Positions 52,999-61,706 of a stretch of DNA of 64,000 nt are shown piece after piece; the first letter of the stretch is position 1; each line of letters opens with the position of its first letter. The DNA is from Flagellimonas meridianipacifica (GTDB lineage: Bacteria > Bacteroidota > Bacteroidia > Flavobacteriales > Flavobacteriaceae): contig NZ_PVYX01000001.1 in NCBI RefSeq assembly GCF_003001695.1, positions 1,922,001 through 1,986,000 of the forward strand, given 5' to 3'. The notes beneath the pieces were generated by a model. It saw only the letters and a program-made list of their open reading frames with translations. It did no database searches and had not been told where the DNA came from. A program made the position numbers and the translations under genes.

Positions 52999-55900
52999 AT
53001 GCTTCATCATTTGGATATAAAGAACTTTGTTACCCATTCGGGAAGTGAACAGGACATAAAGCTGTCTTATGAGGTCTTTGGCTTGCCACTGCACTCTGCT
53101 CCCATAGTACTGGTAAATCATGCGCTGACAGGAAACTCCAATGTTACTGGGGATACTGGTTGGTGGTCAGATTTGATTGGGGACGGCAAGTGTATTGATA
53201 CCCTAAAATATACGGTTCTTGCTTTCAACATTCCTGGAAATGGCTATGATGGTTTTGTGATTGAAAACTACAAGGATTTTGTTGCTGGGGATGTTGCGAA
53301 AATCTTTCTATTCGGGTTGGAACAGCTAAAAGTTGAACGCCTTTTTGCAATTATTGGGGGTTCTTTAGGAGGAGGTCTGGCTTGGGAAATGGCTACATTG
53401 AACCCCGGAATTACCGAGCATTTGATACCGGTCGCTTCAGATTGGAAGTCTACGGATTGGTTGATAGCCAATTGTCAAATCCAAGAGCAAATTCTAACAA
53501 ATTCCAAAGAGCCTGTCCATGATGCTAGAATGCATGCCATGCTTTGTTACAGAACTCCCGAATCTTTTAAAGAACGCTTCAAAAGAACGACGAACGAGGA
53601 ACTTCAGGTATTCAACGTTGAAAGCTGGTTAATGCATCACGGCAAGAAGTTGCAAGAAAGATTTCAACTATCTGCCTATAAGCTGATGAACCAATTGCTC
53701 AAAACCATTGACATCACCCGAAACGGGGAAGCTGCTTTTGAAAAACTGGAGAACAGCGATACGCAGATTCATATCATAGGGGTAAATTCAGATTTGTTTT
53801 TTACCGCGGAGGAGAACAAGGAGACTTATAGGAAATTAGCATTGGCAAACACCAATGTCACCTATGGAGAGGTTCAGTCCTTGCATGGTCACGATGCTTT
53901 TTTGATGGAGTTTCAACAATTGGAAAAACTTTTAGAGCCCGTTTTCAATCAAAACAAGAAAACAGAGCGTCCTAAAATTTTGAAATTCGGTGGCAAATCA
54001 TTGGCAAATGGAAAGGGATTGGAGCATGTTCTGGACATTGTGAAAAATAGGGCAAATGACGAGGAGAACATAGTAGTTGTGCTTTCTGCAAGAGGAAAGG
54101 CAACAGACGAACTGGAGAAAATGTTGAGGAACGCTTCAAAAGGTAAGGACTATGAAGAAGATTTCTCTGATTTTTCTAGTTATCAGCAAAATGGTTTAGG
54201 TAATATTGATATTACTGCAGAGTTTAAGGCAATCAAAAGGATTTTGGATGGTGTTTCGCTCACAGCGGATTACAGCCCCAAAACTAAAGATGAGCTTTTG
54301 TCATATGGTGAGTTGATTTCTGGAAAAGTAGTGACGGGCTTGCTTGTTTCAAAAGGGATTAATGCACAATTGTTGGATTCACGGGAACTGATAAAAACAG
54401 ATGACGCCTTTACCAATGCAAAAGTAGATCAACATCAATCTAAAGAAAATACGATTCGGGTTTTCCAAAATCTGGACCAAGATGTGTTACCGATTGTTAC
54501 GGGCTTTATCGCTTCCAATCACAATGGAGTGACCACTACCTTAGGTAGAAATGGCACCAATTATACTGCAGCTCTGTTAGCCAACTTTTTGGACGCTCAG
54601 GAACTCATAAATTATACCCATGTCGATGGAATATTTACAGCTAATCCCGATTTGGTATCAGAAGCCAAGCTTATCGATTCCATTTCATATGAAGAGGCCA
54701 ATGAGCTTGCAAATTTTGGAGCTACTATTCTCCATGCAAAGACTATCGTACCTCTAATTGAGAAAAACATTCCGCTGACTATTAAGAATACATTCAACTT
54801 GGATAGTCCAGGTACTCGGATTGAAGCGAACCCCAGTGATGAAGGTATCAAATCGCTTTCCATACAGGAGGACATGTCGTTGGTCTATTTGGAGGGTAGG
54901 GGACTACTTGGTAAAGTAGGTGTTGATGCGCGAATTTTTAAAACCTTGGGACGGAACAATATCAATGTCGGGATAATTTCGCAAGGTTCTTCCGAACGGG
55001 GAATCGGTTTGGTGGTGGATGCCTCGAAGGCTCAAAAGGCAAAAAAAGTGCTTGATGAGGAATTTGAAACAGATTATAGTTTTCAGGATATCAGCCAAAT
55101 TTCTGTAAATAAGGATGTTTCAGTCATTTCCATAATAGGAATGGATTTGGGGAACTTTCATAAACCCTTTAATGCTTTAATAAAAAATCAAATAACTCCA
55201 CTGCTTTTCAATAATACGGTTACAGGACGGAATGTGAGTTTGGTGGTGGAAAAATCCGACTTGCATAAGGCATTGAATGTAATCCATGGACAAATTTTTG
55301 GGGTATCCAAACGAATCAATTTAGCTGTTTTTGGTCATGGTAATGTGGGAGGTACATTGATAGACCAAATTTTAAACTCAGAGGAAAAAATAGAATCAAG
55401 GAAGGGAATTGATCTAAAGATTTTTGCGGTTGCCAACTCCAAAAAGGTCATATTGGATTCCAAGGGAATAGACAAGCAATGGAAAGAAAAACTAAAGCAA
55501 CACGGTGAAGCATATACCATAGAAGATATAATTGAATATGCTGAAAACAATCATTTGGAGAATTTAATTGCTGTGGACAATACGGCCAGTGAGGCTTTTG
55601 TATCCCAATACGAAAAGCTTATCGAGCATGGCTTTGATTTGGTTTCTTCCAACAAAATCGCCAACACTTTGGATTTTGATTTTTACAAATCCATCCGAAA
55701 CAACCTTGGGGAGAACAAAAAACAGTATTTGTACGAAACCAATGTAGGTGCCGGTTTACCTTTGATAGATACCATTAAATTATTGCACCTTTCTGGTGAG
55801 AATATCACCCGTATTAAAGGAGTTTTTTCAGGGTCTTTGAGTTATATTTTTAACACATTTTCCGAAGTGGATGTTCCCTTTTCTCAAGTGGTGCTTGAAG

Positions 55901-56385
55901 CAAAGGAAAAAGGGTATACCGAACCTGATCCGCGTGAAGATTTATCCGGGAACGATGTGGGTAGAAAATTATTGATACTGGCTAGGGAATTAGATCTGCA
56001 AAATGAGTTTGGAGATATAGACATCAATAACTTGATACCAAATGAATTACAAAATCTAGCCCCAGATGCATTTTTAAGTAAAGTGTCGACGATGGATGAA
56101 ACCTTTTCGAAAATAAAGGACCAACAATTGGATGGGCATGTGTTACGGTATATAGGTGACTTACATGGAGATTTACAAAAGGAGAAGGGAATTTTGGAAG
56201 CAAAATTGGTTTCGGTTCCCAAAGAAAGCGCACTAGGTCAAGTTAATGGCTCCGATTCCATAATAGAGATTTATACAGAATCGTATGGTGAGAACCCATT
56301 GGTCATTCAGGGAGCGGGAGCAGGTGCAGCAGTGACAGCAAGAGGGGTTTTTGGTGACATTTTAAGAATAGCTGAAAAAGCATAG
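52999..56385 (+). CDS. three-domain fusion: homoserine O-acyltransferase-like, aspartate kinase, homoserine dehydrogenase
   Basis: One uninterrupted 1128-residue frame. Residues 1 to about 318 are a compact MetX-type alpha/beta hydrolase: VNHALTGNSN near 39, nucleophile Ser122 in GGSLGGG, Asp265 in VNSDLFF and His298 in HGHDAFLMEF. Residues about 325-790 are an aspartate kinase (ILKFGGKSLANG near 327, with Lys where most kinases have Thr; GRNGTNYTAAL; FGATILHAKT; ACT-like regulatory region). Residues about 795-1128 are homoserine dehydrogenase (VFGHGNVGG, SNKIANT, GAGLPLIDTIK). It would catalyse the first step, the third and the homoserine acylation of methionine synthesis. The missing step, Asd, is not in the window. 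Confidence 0.9.
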   Translation: MLHHLDIKNFVTHSGSEQDIKLSYEVFGLPLHSAPIVLVNHALTGNSNVTGDTGWWSDLIGDGKCIDTLKYTVLAFNIPGNGYDGFVIENYKDFVAGDVAKIFLFGLEQLKVERLFAIIGGSLGGGLAWEMATLNPGITEHLIPVASDWKSTDWLIANCQIQEQILTNSKEPVHDARMHAMLCYRTPESFKERFKRTTNEELQVFNVESWLMHHGKKLQERFQLSAYKLMNQLLKTIDITRNGEAAFEKLENSDTQIHIIGVNSDLFFTAEENKETYRKLALANTNVTYGEVQSLHGHDAFLMEFQQLEKLLEPVFNQNKKTERPKILKFGGKSLANGKGLEHVLDIVKNRANDEENIVVVLSARGKATDELEKMLRNASKGKDYEEDFSDFSSYQQNGLGNIDITAEFKAIKRILDGVSLTADYSPKTKDELLSYGELISGKVVTGLLVSKGINAQLLDSRELIKTDDAFTNAKVDQHQSKENTIRVFQNLDQDVLPIVTGFIASNHNGVTTTLGRNGTNYTAALLANFLDAQELINYTHVDGIFTANPDLVSEAKLIDSISYEEANELANFGATILHAKTIVPLIEKNIPLTIKNTFNLDSPGTRIEANPSDEGIKSLSIQEDMSLVYLEGRGLLGKVGVDARIFKTLGRNNINVGIISQGSSERGIGLVVDASKAQKAKKVLDEEFETDYSFQDISQISVNKDVSVISIIGMDLGNFHKPFNALIKNQITPLLFNNTVTGRNVSLVVEKSDLHKALNVIHGQIFGVSKRINLAVFGHGNVGGTLIDQILNSEEKIESRKGIDLKIFAVANSKKVILDSKGIDKQWKEKLKQHGEAYTIEDIIEYAENNHLENLIAVDNTASEAFVSQYEKLIEHGFDLVSSNKIANTLDFDFYKSIRNNLGENKKQYLYETNVGAGLPLIDTIKLLHLSGENITRIKGVFSGSLSYIFNTFSEVDVPFSQVVLEAKEKGYTEPDPREDLSGNDVGRKLLILARELDLQNEFGDIDINNLIPNELQNLAPDAFLSKVSTMDETFSKIKDQQLDGHVLRYIGDLHGDLQKEKGILEAKLVSVPKESALGQVNGSDSIIEIYTESYGENPLVIQGAGAGAAVTARGVFGDILRIAEKA

Positions 56386-56387
56386 TG

Positions 56388-57554
56388 ATGAAGAACAATA
56401 AATTCGAAACAGAAGCGGTAAGAACGCAGTTGGAACGAACCCAGTATTTGGAGCATTCATCTCCACTATATCTTACCTCCAGTTTTGTGTTTGAAGATGC
56501 CGAAGATATGCGTGCCTCATTTGCTGAGGAAAAGGACCGGAATATTTACTCCAGATATTCTAACCCAAATTCTTCAGAATTCATCGAAAAGGTTTGTAAA
56601 ATGGAAGGCGCGGAGAGCGGTTTTGCCTTTGCTTCAGGGATGGCGGCAGTTTTCTCAACTTTTGCAGCATTACTGGATAGCGGTGACCATATCATTTCTG
56701 CAAAGAGCATATTTGGTTCTACACATAGTTTATTCACCCAATTTTTTCCAAAATGGAATATATCCACAAGTTATTTTGATATAGACAATTTGGAAAGGGT
56801 TGAAGAATTAGTACAATCCAATACCAAGGTAATTTATGCCGAATCGCCCACCAATCCTGGAGTGGATATCCTGGATTTGGAAGCTTTAGGAATCATTGCT
56901 AAAAAGCATGGTCTGATTTTAATAATAGATAATTGCTTTGCGTCTCCGTACTTGCAGCAACCCATAAAATTTGGTGCGGATTTGGTGATTCATTCTGGAA
57001 CAAAGTTGATGGATGGGCAAGGACGCGTTTTGGCGGGTATTACTGTTGGAAGCTTCGAACTCATTGACAAGATTTATCGATTTTCCAGAATCACAGGCCC
57101 AGCCCTTTCTCCATTCAATGCATGGGTCTTGTCCAAAAGTCTAGAGACCTTGGCACTTCGTGTTGATAGACATTGTTCCAATGCTTTGCAATTGGCTACT
57201 TTTTTGGAAGACCATTCCAAGGTTAACTGGGTTAAATATCCGTTCCTTAAATCTCATCCCAAATATGAACTGGCCAAAAAGCAAATGAAAGCAGGTGGGT
57301 GTGTGGTTGCTTTTGAAGTTAAGGGAGGACTGGAGGCTGGGAAAAAGTTTTTTGATGGAATACAGCTCTTGTCCTTATCGGCAAACTTAGGAGATTCCAG
57401 AAGCATAGTGACCCATCCAGCATCCACAACACACAGTAAATTGAGTGCGGAAGAAAGGGAATCTGTGGGCATTTCAGATGGGATGGTACGTGTTTCGGTT
57501 GGATTGGAACATGTTGATGACATTATACGGGACATAGAACAAGCTCTGGGATAG
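56388..57554 (+). CDS. metZ: O-acylhomoserine sulfhydrylase / trans-sulfuration enzyme (MetZ-like)
   Basis: A 388-residue Cys/Met-metabolism PLP enzyme. I use the ATG at 56388; a GTG overlapping the fusion gene stop (TAGTG, 56383-56387) is possible. Landmarks are YLTSSFVFEDAEDMR near residue 28, YSRYSNPNSSEF near residue 52, the PLP lysine in VIHSGTKLMDGQGRVLAG near residue 203 (the DGQGR form favours MetZ over CGS or CBL), and THPASTTHSKLSAEERE near the end. With metY present, two sulfhydrylases could serve different acyl donors or sulfur sources, or one may act in reverse trans-sulfuration. Confidence 0.85.
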   Translation: MKNNKFETEAVRTQLERTQYLEHSSPLYLTSSFVFEDAEDMRASFAEEKDRNIYSRYSNPNSSEFIEKVCKMEGAESGFAFASGMAAVFSTFAALLDSGDHIISAKSIFGSTHSLFTQFFPKWNISTSYFDIDNLERVEELVQSNTKVIYAESPTNPGVDILDLEALGIIAKKHGLILIIDNCFASPYLQQPIKFGADLVIHSGTKLMDGQGRVLAGITVGSFELIDKIYRFSRITGPALSPFNAWVLSKSLETLALRVDRHCSNALQLATFLEDHSKVNWVKYPFLKSHPKYELAKKQMKAGGCVVAFEVKGGLEAGKKFFDGIQLLSLSANLGDSRSIVTHPASTTHSKLSAEERESVGISDGMVRVSVGLEHVDDIIRDIEQALG

Positions 57555-57562
57555 TTTCAGAA

Positions 57563-57588
57563 ATAGGGTACTAGCTAATTTTCCCTAT
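57563..57588. promoter_or_regulatory. inverted repeat before the Rrf2 gene, candidate autoregulatory site
   Basis: ATAGGG and CCCTAT flank a 14-base spacer. The left half continues as ATAGGGTA and, after four to five bases, TAATTTT, which recurs before cysH at 58086. Confidence 0.45.
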
Positions 57589-57597
57589 ATTCGTGAG

Positions 57598-58008
57598 ATG
57601 CTCTCCAAGAAGACAAAATACGGTCTTAAAGCCTTAACATATCTAGCTTCAATAGATAGTAAGACCCCTGTTCAAATCGCCGAGATTGCAAAACACGAAA
57701 ACATTTCACAAAAGTTCTTGGAAAGCATATTGCTTACACTTCGCAGAAATGGGTTTCTTGGCTCAAAAAAAGGGAAGGGTGGAGGATATTACTTAATTAA
57801 AGACCCGAAGGATATTCAGATGACCTCCGTAATGCGCGTCCTTGAGGGACCTATAGCAATGATTCCCTGCGTAAGCCTTAACTTCTATGAAAAGTGTGAT
57901 GATTGTCCGGATGAAAACAAATGTTCCGTTCATAAATTAATGCTTCAGGTTAGGGATAGCGCTTTGGAAGTTTACAGAAACAATACCCTGGCAGATCTTA
58001 TTTCTTAA
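57598..58008 (+). CDS. Rrf2/IscR/CymR-family transcription regulator
   Basis: A 136-residue winged-helix protein: LSKKTKYGLKALTYLAS at the N-terminus, the recognition region ENISQKFLESILLTLRRNGF (20 residues) near residue 34, the wing GSKKGKGGGYYL near residue 55, and a C-terminal dimerisation helix. Four Cys (91, 100, 103, 109) lie in the region where IscR and RsrR hold an Fe-S cluster, though the spacing differs from IscR (91-x8-100-x2-103-x5-109). Placement before cysH and the sulfite reductase makes control of sulfur assimilation likely, as for CymR; the ligand is unknown. Confidence 0.92.
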   Translation: MLSKKTKYGLKALTYLASIDSKTPVQIAEIAKHENISQKFLESILLTLRRNGFLGSKKGKGGGYYLIKDPKDIQMTSVMRVLEGPIAMIPCVSLNFYEKCDDCPDENKCSVHKLMLQVRDSALEVYRNNTLADLIS

Positions 58009-58085
58009 TAGAATTTCCTAAGATTACAAGTTTCACTGAGAATTTAATAAACGCATCGTCATTTATTTAATAATCTATTAAAACT

Positions 58086-58104
58086 ATAGGGTAAAAGTAA
58101 TTTT
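58086..58104 (+). promoter_or_regulatory. ATAGGGTA motif upstream of cysH, candidate Rrf2 site
   Basis: ATAGGGTA followed by AAAG and TAATTTT resembles the element before the Rrf2 gene at 57563, with one base less in the spacer. It lies about 60 bp before the cysH start and upstream of its promoter element. Confidence 0.4.
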
Positions 58105-58140
58105 ATCGATGTTTTAACGATTTACTCTTAGAATTACCTC

Positions 58141-58148
58141 TATTTTTG
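58141..58148 (+). promoter_or_regulatory. candidate -7 promoter element of cysH
   Basis: TATTTTTG fits TAnnTTTG, 18 bp upstream of the start codon. Confidence 0.4.
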
Positions 58149-58165
58149 ATTATCCTAGTAAATCC

Positions 58166-58798
58166 ATGGGAAAAATGAAATTAGACATAGATATCGAATA
58201 TTACAATCGCCAATTTCGTGGCATACCGCCAGAGGAGATTATTCAATGGGCTACTGGATTGTCCGAAAAAAGAATTGTAACAACCAGTTTTGGTAAGTAT
58301 TCAGCAGTATTACTAAGTACTTTTCAACGTGTTGATTCGAAGATTAATGTGATTTGGTGCGATACAGGATACAATCTGCCAGAAACCTACCAACATGCTC
58401 AGCAATTAACCAAAAGATTTAGTCTTAACTTAAACACCTATGTGCCTCTTGAGACAAGAGCTTCTACTGAGTATCGACTTGGTTTTCCAACTTCGGACCT
58501 GCCGGAACATGCCGAGTTTTCTGAAATAGTAAAGTTAGAACCGTTCAATAGAGCCCTCACGGAACACCAGCCAGATGTGTGGTTCACAAACATACGTATT
58601 CGTCAAACCGCTTTACGCAGCTCAAAAGATATTCTAAGTTTTAGTAAAGATGGTATTCTTAAGGTAAGCCCATTTTATTATTGGACCGATGAGGATTTAG
58701 ACGATTATTTAATGGCTTACGATTTACCTAAGAACAGTACTTATTTCGACCCTGTTAAAGCACTGGAATCAAGAGAATGTGGTATTCATTTACAATAA
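58166..58798 (+). CDS. cysH: phosphoadenylylsulfate (PAPS) reductase-family protein
   Basis: CysH reduces PAPS or APS to sulfite. The 210-residue protein has the PP-loop-like TTSFGKYSAVLL near residue 38, INVIWCDTGYNLPETY near residue 60 and the C-terminal redox motif ESRECGIHLQ, equivalent to ECGLH. It lacks the CC...CxxC cysteines of the Fe-S APS-reductase class. The substrate loop, usually GLRREQS, reads NIRIRQTALR, an unusual form. cysD/cysN, usually adjacent, are absent from the window, so adenylylation must be encoded elsewhere. It leads the cysH-sir-cobA-fnr operon, seven bases before the reductase gene. Confidence 0.8.
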   Translation: MGKMKLDIDIEYYNRQFRGIPPEEIIQWATGLSEKRIVTTSFGKYSAVLLSTFQRVDSKINVIWCDTGYNLPETYQHAQQLTKRFSLNLNTYVPLETRASTEYRLGFPTSDLPEHAEFSEIVKLEPFNRALTEHQPDVWFTNIRIRQTALRSSKDILSFSKDGILKVSPFYYWTDEDLDDYLMAYDLPKNSTYFDPVKALESRECGIHLQ

Positions 58799-58804
58799 AA
58801 AATT

Positions 58805-60895
58805 ATGCAAAGCTTTAGAACAGAAATTGAAAACCCGATAGTAGAGAAGGATATTATTGAGTTGGAGAAAAAAATACGTCAATTCAAAGAAGGTCAAGTT
58901 GACGAGGAGAAGTTCCGAAGTCTTCGTTTGGCTCGAGGAGTATACGGACAGAGACAACCGGGTGTTCAGATGGTTCGTATTAAGCTACCTTATGGTAAAG
59001 TAACATCCAATCAGTTGGAACGAATCTCTGATGTGGCTGATGAATATTCCACAGGTAGGCTGCATATTACCACAAGACAGGACATTCAAATTCATTATGT
59101 GGATTTGGAACGGACTCCAGAGCTGTGGGCGCAATTGGAAAAAGATGAAGTGACGCTTCGTGAAGCCTGTGGAAACACCGTGCGTAATGTTACCGCAAGT
59201 GAAACAGCCGGTATTGACGTGGATGAACCTTTTGACGTATCTCCCTATGCACAAGCTGTTTTTGAATACTTTTTAAGAAATCCCATAGGTCAAGAGATGG
59301 GAAGAAAATTCAAGGTATCCTTCTCAGCAACAGATGCCGATACAGGTCTTTCTTATATGCATGATTTGGGATTCATAGCCAAAATCAAAGATGGGGTAAG
59401 AGGCTTTAAGGTGATGTTAGGAGGCGGATTGGGATCACAGCCCCGGCATGCGGATGTATTGTATGATTTTCTTCCTTCGGATAAAATTGTTCCTTTGATG
59501 GAAGGCGTTATTCGCGTTTTTGATAGATACGGGGAACGTAAGAGCCGAGCCAAAGCCAGAATGAAGTTCTTGCTCAAGGATATTGGTTTGGAAGGGTTTA
59601 AAGTGCTGTTGGAGGAAGAAAGACTGGCCGTACCAGTGCAGTCATATCCCATAGATTCTGAAAACTATCCAAAACCGCAATTGGCAAATCTTACCTCGGC
59701 TTTTATGGAACCTGTTGAAGGGGAAGAATTTGAATCTTGGAAATCTACCAACATTATACCCCAAAAACAAGAAGGTTATGTAGCTATTGGAATAAAGGTA
59801 CTACTCGGAGATTTCTATACGGATAAAGCAAGGGAACTGGCCAAGTTGGTTCGTGATTATGCTGCTGGAGAAATCCGTCTTTCTTTGCGACAAGACATTC
59901 TTATCCCATACGTAAAAGAAGAACTTATCCCGTTCTTTTATCAAGAATTGAAAAAACTAGATTTTACAGAAGCTGGGTACAACAAGGCGTTGGACATTAC
60001 CGCATGTCCCGGAACAGATACCTGTAATTTGGGTATTGCCAGTAGCACTGGAATCGCTGCCGAACTTGAAAGGGTTATTAAGGCAGAGTATCCCCAGTAT
60101 ATCAGCAATCCAGATGTGGTCATAAAAATTAGTGGGTGTATGAATGCATGCGGCCAGCATAATATGGCTAATATCGGTTTCCAAGGAATGTCCATTAGAA
60201 CCAAGGACAAACTAGTAGCACCTGCTTTGCAAGTGTTGTTGGGTGGGGGCAATTTTGGAGATGGAAACGGGAGGTTCGCGGACAAAGTAGTTAAAATTCC
60301 AAGTAAACGAGGTCCTCAGGCACTTCGGTTAATTTTGGACGACTTCAATACAAATGGAAATGGGCTATCCTTTGCTGACTATTATGCTAAAAAAGGAGAA
60401 ACCTATTTCTATGATTTTCTCAAACACCTGTCTAGTGTCGATAATTTGACTGCTGAAGATTTTATCGACTGGGGCAACGCTGAGAAGTATAAAAAAGAGA
60501 TAGGTATTGGGGAATGTGCCGGTGTTATTGTTGATTTAGTGGCTACCCTCTTTTTTGAAAGTGAAGAGAAGATTGCAAACGCCGAAGAAGCTTTGCAAGC
60601 CGGGAAATGGGCGGCCAGTATCTATTACTCTTATCAATCTATGGTGAATTCTGCAAAAGCCTTGCTTACCGCAGAGAAGACTAAGACCAATACCCATTCA
60701 AGTATTATTAGGGACTTTGATAGGCTTTTTGTGGATACAGATAAGGTCATCCTTGAAGGTAGTTTTGAAGACTTGGTTTTGGAAATGAATAAAACCGCGC
60801 CTTCCAAGAATTTTGCAGAATCTTACTTAAATACTTCAAAGGAAGTTCTACGAAAATTTGAGGCTTATAGACAACTGGAACTTCAAGAAGCATAA
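58805..60895 (+). CDS. ferredoxin-type sulfite (or nitrite) reductase with C-terminal HEPN domain
   Basis: A 696-residue siroheme/[4Fe-4S] reductase. The two NIR_SIR repeats include GVQMVRIKLPYGKVTSNQLE (20 residues) near residue 58, TTRQDIQIHYVDLE near residue 92 and SLRQDILIPYV near residue 360. Cluster cysteines are CPGTDTC near residue 401 and CMNAC near residue 445. Residues about 570-696 form a helical HEPN domain (EEALQAGKWAASIYYSYQSM, 20 residues, and VNSAKALLTAEKT); no RxxxxH nuclease motif is visible there. Genomic context (cysH, siroheme methyltransferase, FNR, Met genes) favours sulfite as substrate. Confidence 0.9.
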   Translation: MQSFRTEIENPIVEKDIIELEKKIRQFKEGQVDEEKFRSLRLARGVYGQRQPGVQMVRIKLPYGKVTSNQLERISDVADEYSTGRLHITTRQDIQIHYVDLERTPELWAQLEKDEVTLREACGNTVRNVTASETAGIDVDEPFDVSPYAQAVFEYFLRNPIGQEMGRKFKVSFSATDADTGLSYMHDLGFIAKIKDGVRGFKVMLGGGLGSQPRHADVLYDFLPSDKIVPLMEGVIRVFDRYGERKSRAKARMKFLLKDIGLEGFKVLLEEERLAVPVQSYPIDSENYPKPQLANLTSAFMEPVEGEEFESWKSTNIIPQKQEGYVAIGIKVLLGDFYTDKARELAKLVRDYAAGEIRLSLRQDILIPYVKEELIPFFYQELKKLDFTEAGYNKALDITACPGTDTCNLGIASSTGIAAELERVIKAEYPQYISNPDVVIKISGCMNACGQHNMANIGFQGMSIRTKDKLVAPALQVLLGGGNFGDGNGRFADKVVKIPSKRGPQALRLILDDFNTNGNGLSFADYYAKKGETYFYDFLKHLSSVDNLTAEDFIDWGNAEKYKKEIGIGECAGVIVDLVATLFFESEEKIANAEEALQAGKWAASIYYSYQSMVNSAKALLTAEKTKTNTHSSIIRDFDRLFVDTDKVILEGSFEDLVLEMNKTAPSKNFAESYLNTSKEVLRKFEAYRQLELQEA

Positions 60896-60896
60896 G

Positions 60897-61697
60897 ATGG
60901 AATTAAAAGAAAAGAAGGATTCGTTTTTGAAAAATCAAACAGGAAAGCTTTCGGTAGTTGGAGCCGGACCTGGTGATGTGGATTTAATCACCCTCAAAGG
61001 CGTAAAAACGCTTCAAGGTGCCGATGTTGTATTATATGATGCCTTAATTGATACTGAATTACTGAAATATGCTCCCAATGCTGAGAAGATTTTTGTTGGG
61101 AAAAGAAAAGGTTGCTATCGATATCAACAGGAACAAATCAATGAATTGATTGTACAGAGAGCTTCTCAAGGACTGCATGTGGTTCGCCTAAAAGGTGGAG
61201 ATCCTTTCGTCTTTGGAAGAGGTGCGGAAGAAATGGAATATGCAATAGCTTTTGGTTTGGACGTAGCAGTGGTTCCTGGGCTTTCCTCATCAGTTTCCGT
61301 TCCGGCCATGCAGAATATTCCCGTTACCAAACGTGGAGCATCAGAAAGTTTCTGGGTTATTACAGGTACCACAAAAGAACACAAACTTAGCGGTGACATA
61401 GCTTTGGCAGCAAAATCCAGTGCAACTGTGGTCATCCTAATGGGCATGTCCAAATTGGGAGAGATAATGGATTTGTTTCGAAAAGAGAATAAACAAGACG
61501 TTCCCGTGGCCATAATTCAAAATGGGACCACTGAAAAAGAAAAAATAGGAATTGGAACTGTTGCTTCCATTGAGTACAAGGCAAAGGAGCAGCAGTTATC
61601 CAATCCTGCAATTATTGTTATAGGTGAAGTAGTTGCGCACCGAGAAAAAATAATGGAAATCCAAAAAGAGCAAAACGAATTAGTCTTTTCAGAATAA
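60897..61697 (+). CDS. cobA: uroporphyrinogen-III C-methyltransferase
   Basis: This SUMT makes precorrin-2 by two SAM-dependent methylations, the entry to siroheme needed by the adjacent sulfite reductase. I start at the ATG at 60897 (MELKEKKDS), one base after the reductase stop, giving 266 residues. Signature segments are VVGAGPGDVDLITLKGVKTL (20 residues) near residue 21, YDALID near residue 48, RLKGGDPFVFGRGAEE near residue 102 and VPGLSSSVSVPAM. It has no CysG N-terminal dehydrogenase/chelatase; those steps must be elsewhere. Confidence 0.96.
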   Translation: MELKEKKDSFLKNQTGKLSVVGAGPGDVDLITLKGVKTLQGADVVLYDALIDTELLKYAPNAEKIFVGKRKGCYRYQQEQINELIVQRASQGLHVVRLKGGDPFVFGRGAEEMEYAIAFGLDVAVVPGLSSSVSVPAMQNIPVTKRGASESFWVITGTTKEHKLSGDIALAAKSSATVVILMGMSKLGEIMDLFRKENKQDVPVAIIQNGTTEKEKIGIGTVASIEYKAKEQQLSNPAIIVIGEVVAHREKIMEIQKEQNELVFSE

Positions 61698-61706
61698 AGT
61701 AATAAA

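Noticed and set aside
52999-56385. MetX-AK-HSDH fusion as an assembly artefact or missed stop
   Set aside because: The frame is continuous with no stop or shift, and all three catalytic regions are intact, so the fusion is taken as genuine.
51703-57554. metY and metZ as a recent duplication
   Set aside because: The two PLP enzymes differ in length and around the PLP lysine (NGNGTALGG versus DGQGRVLAG), so they belong to separate subfamilies.
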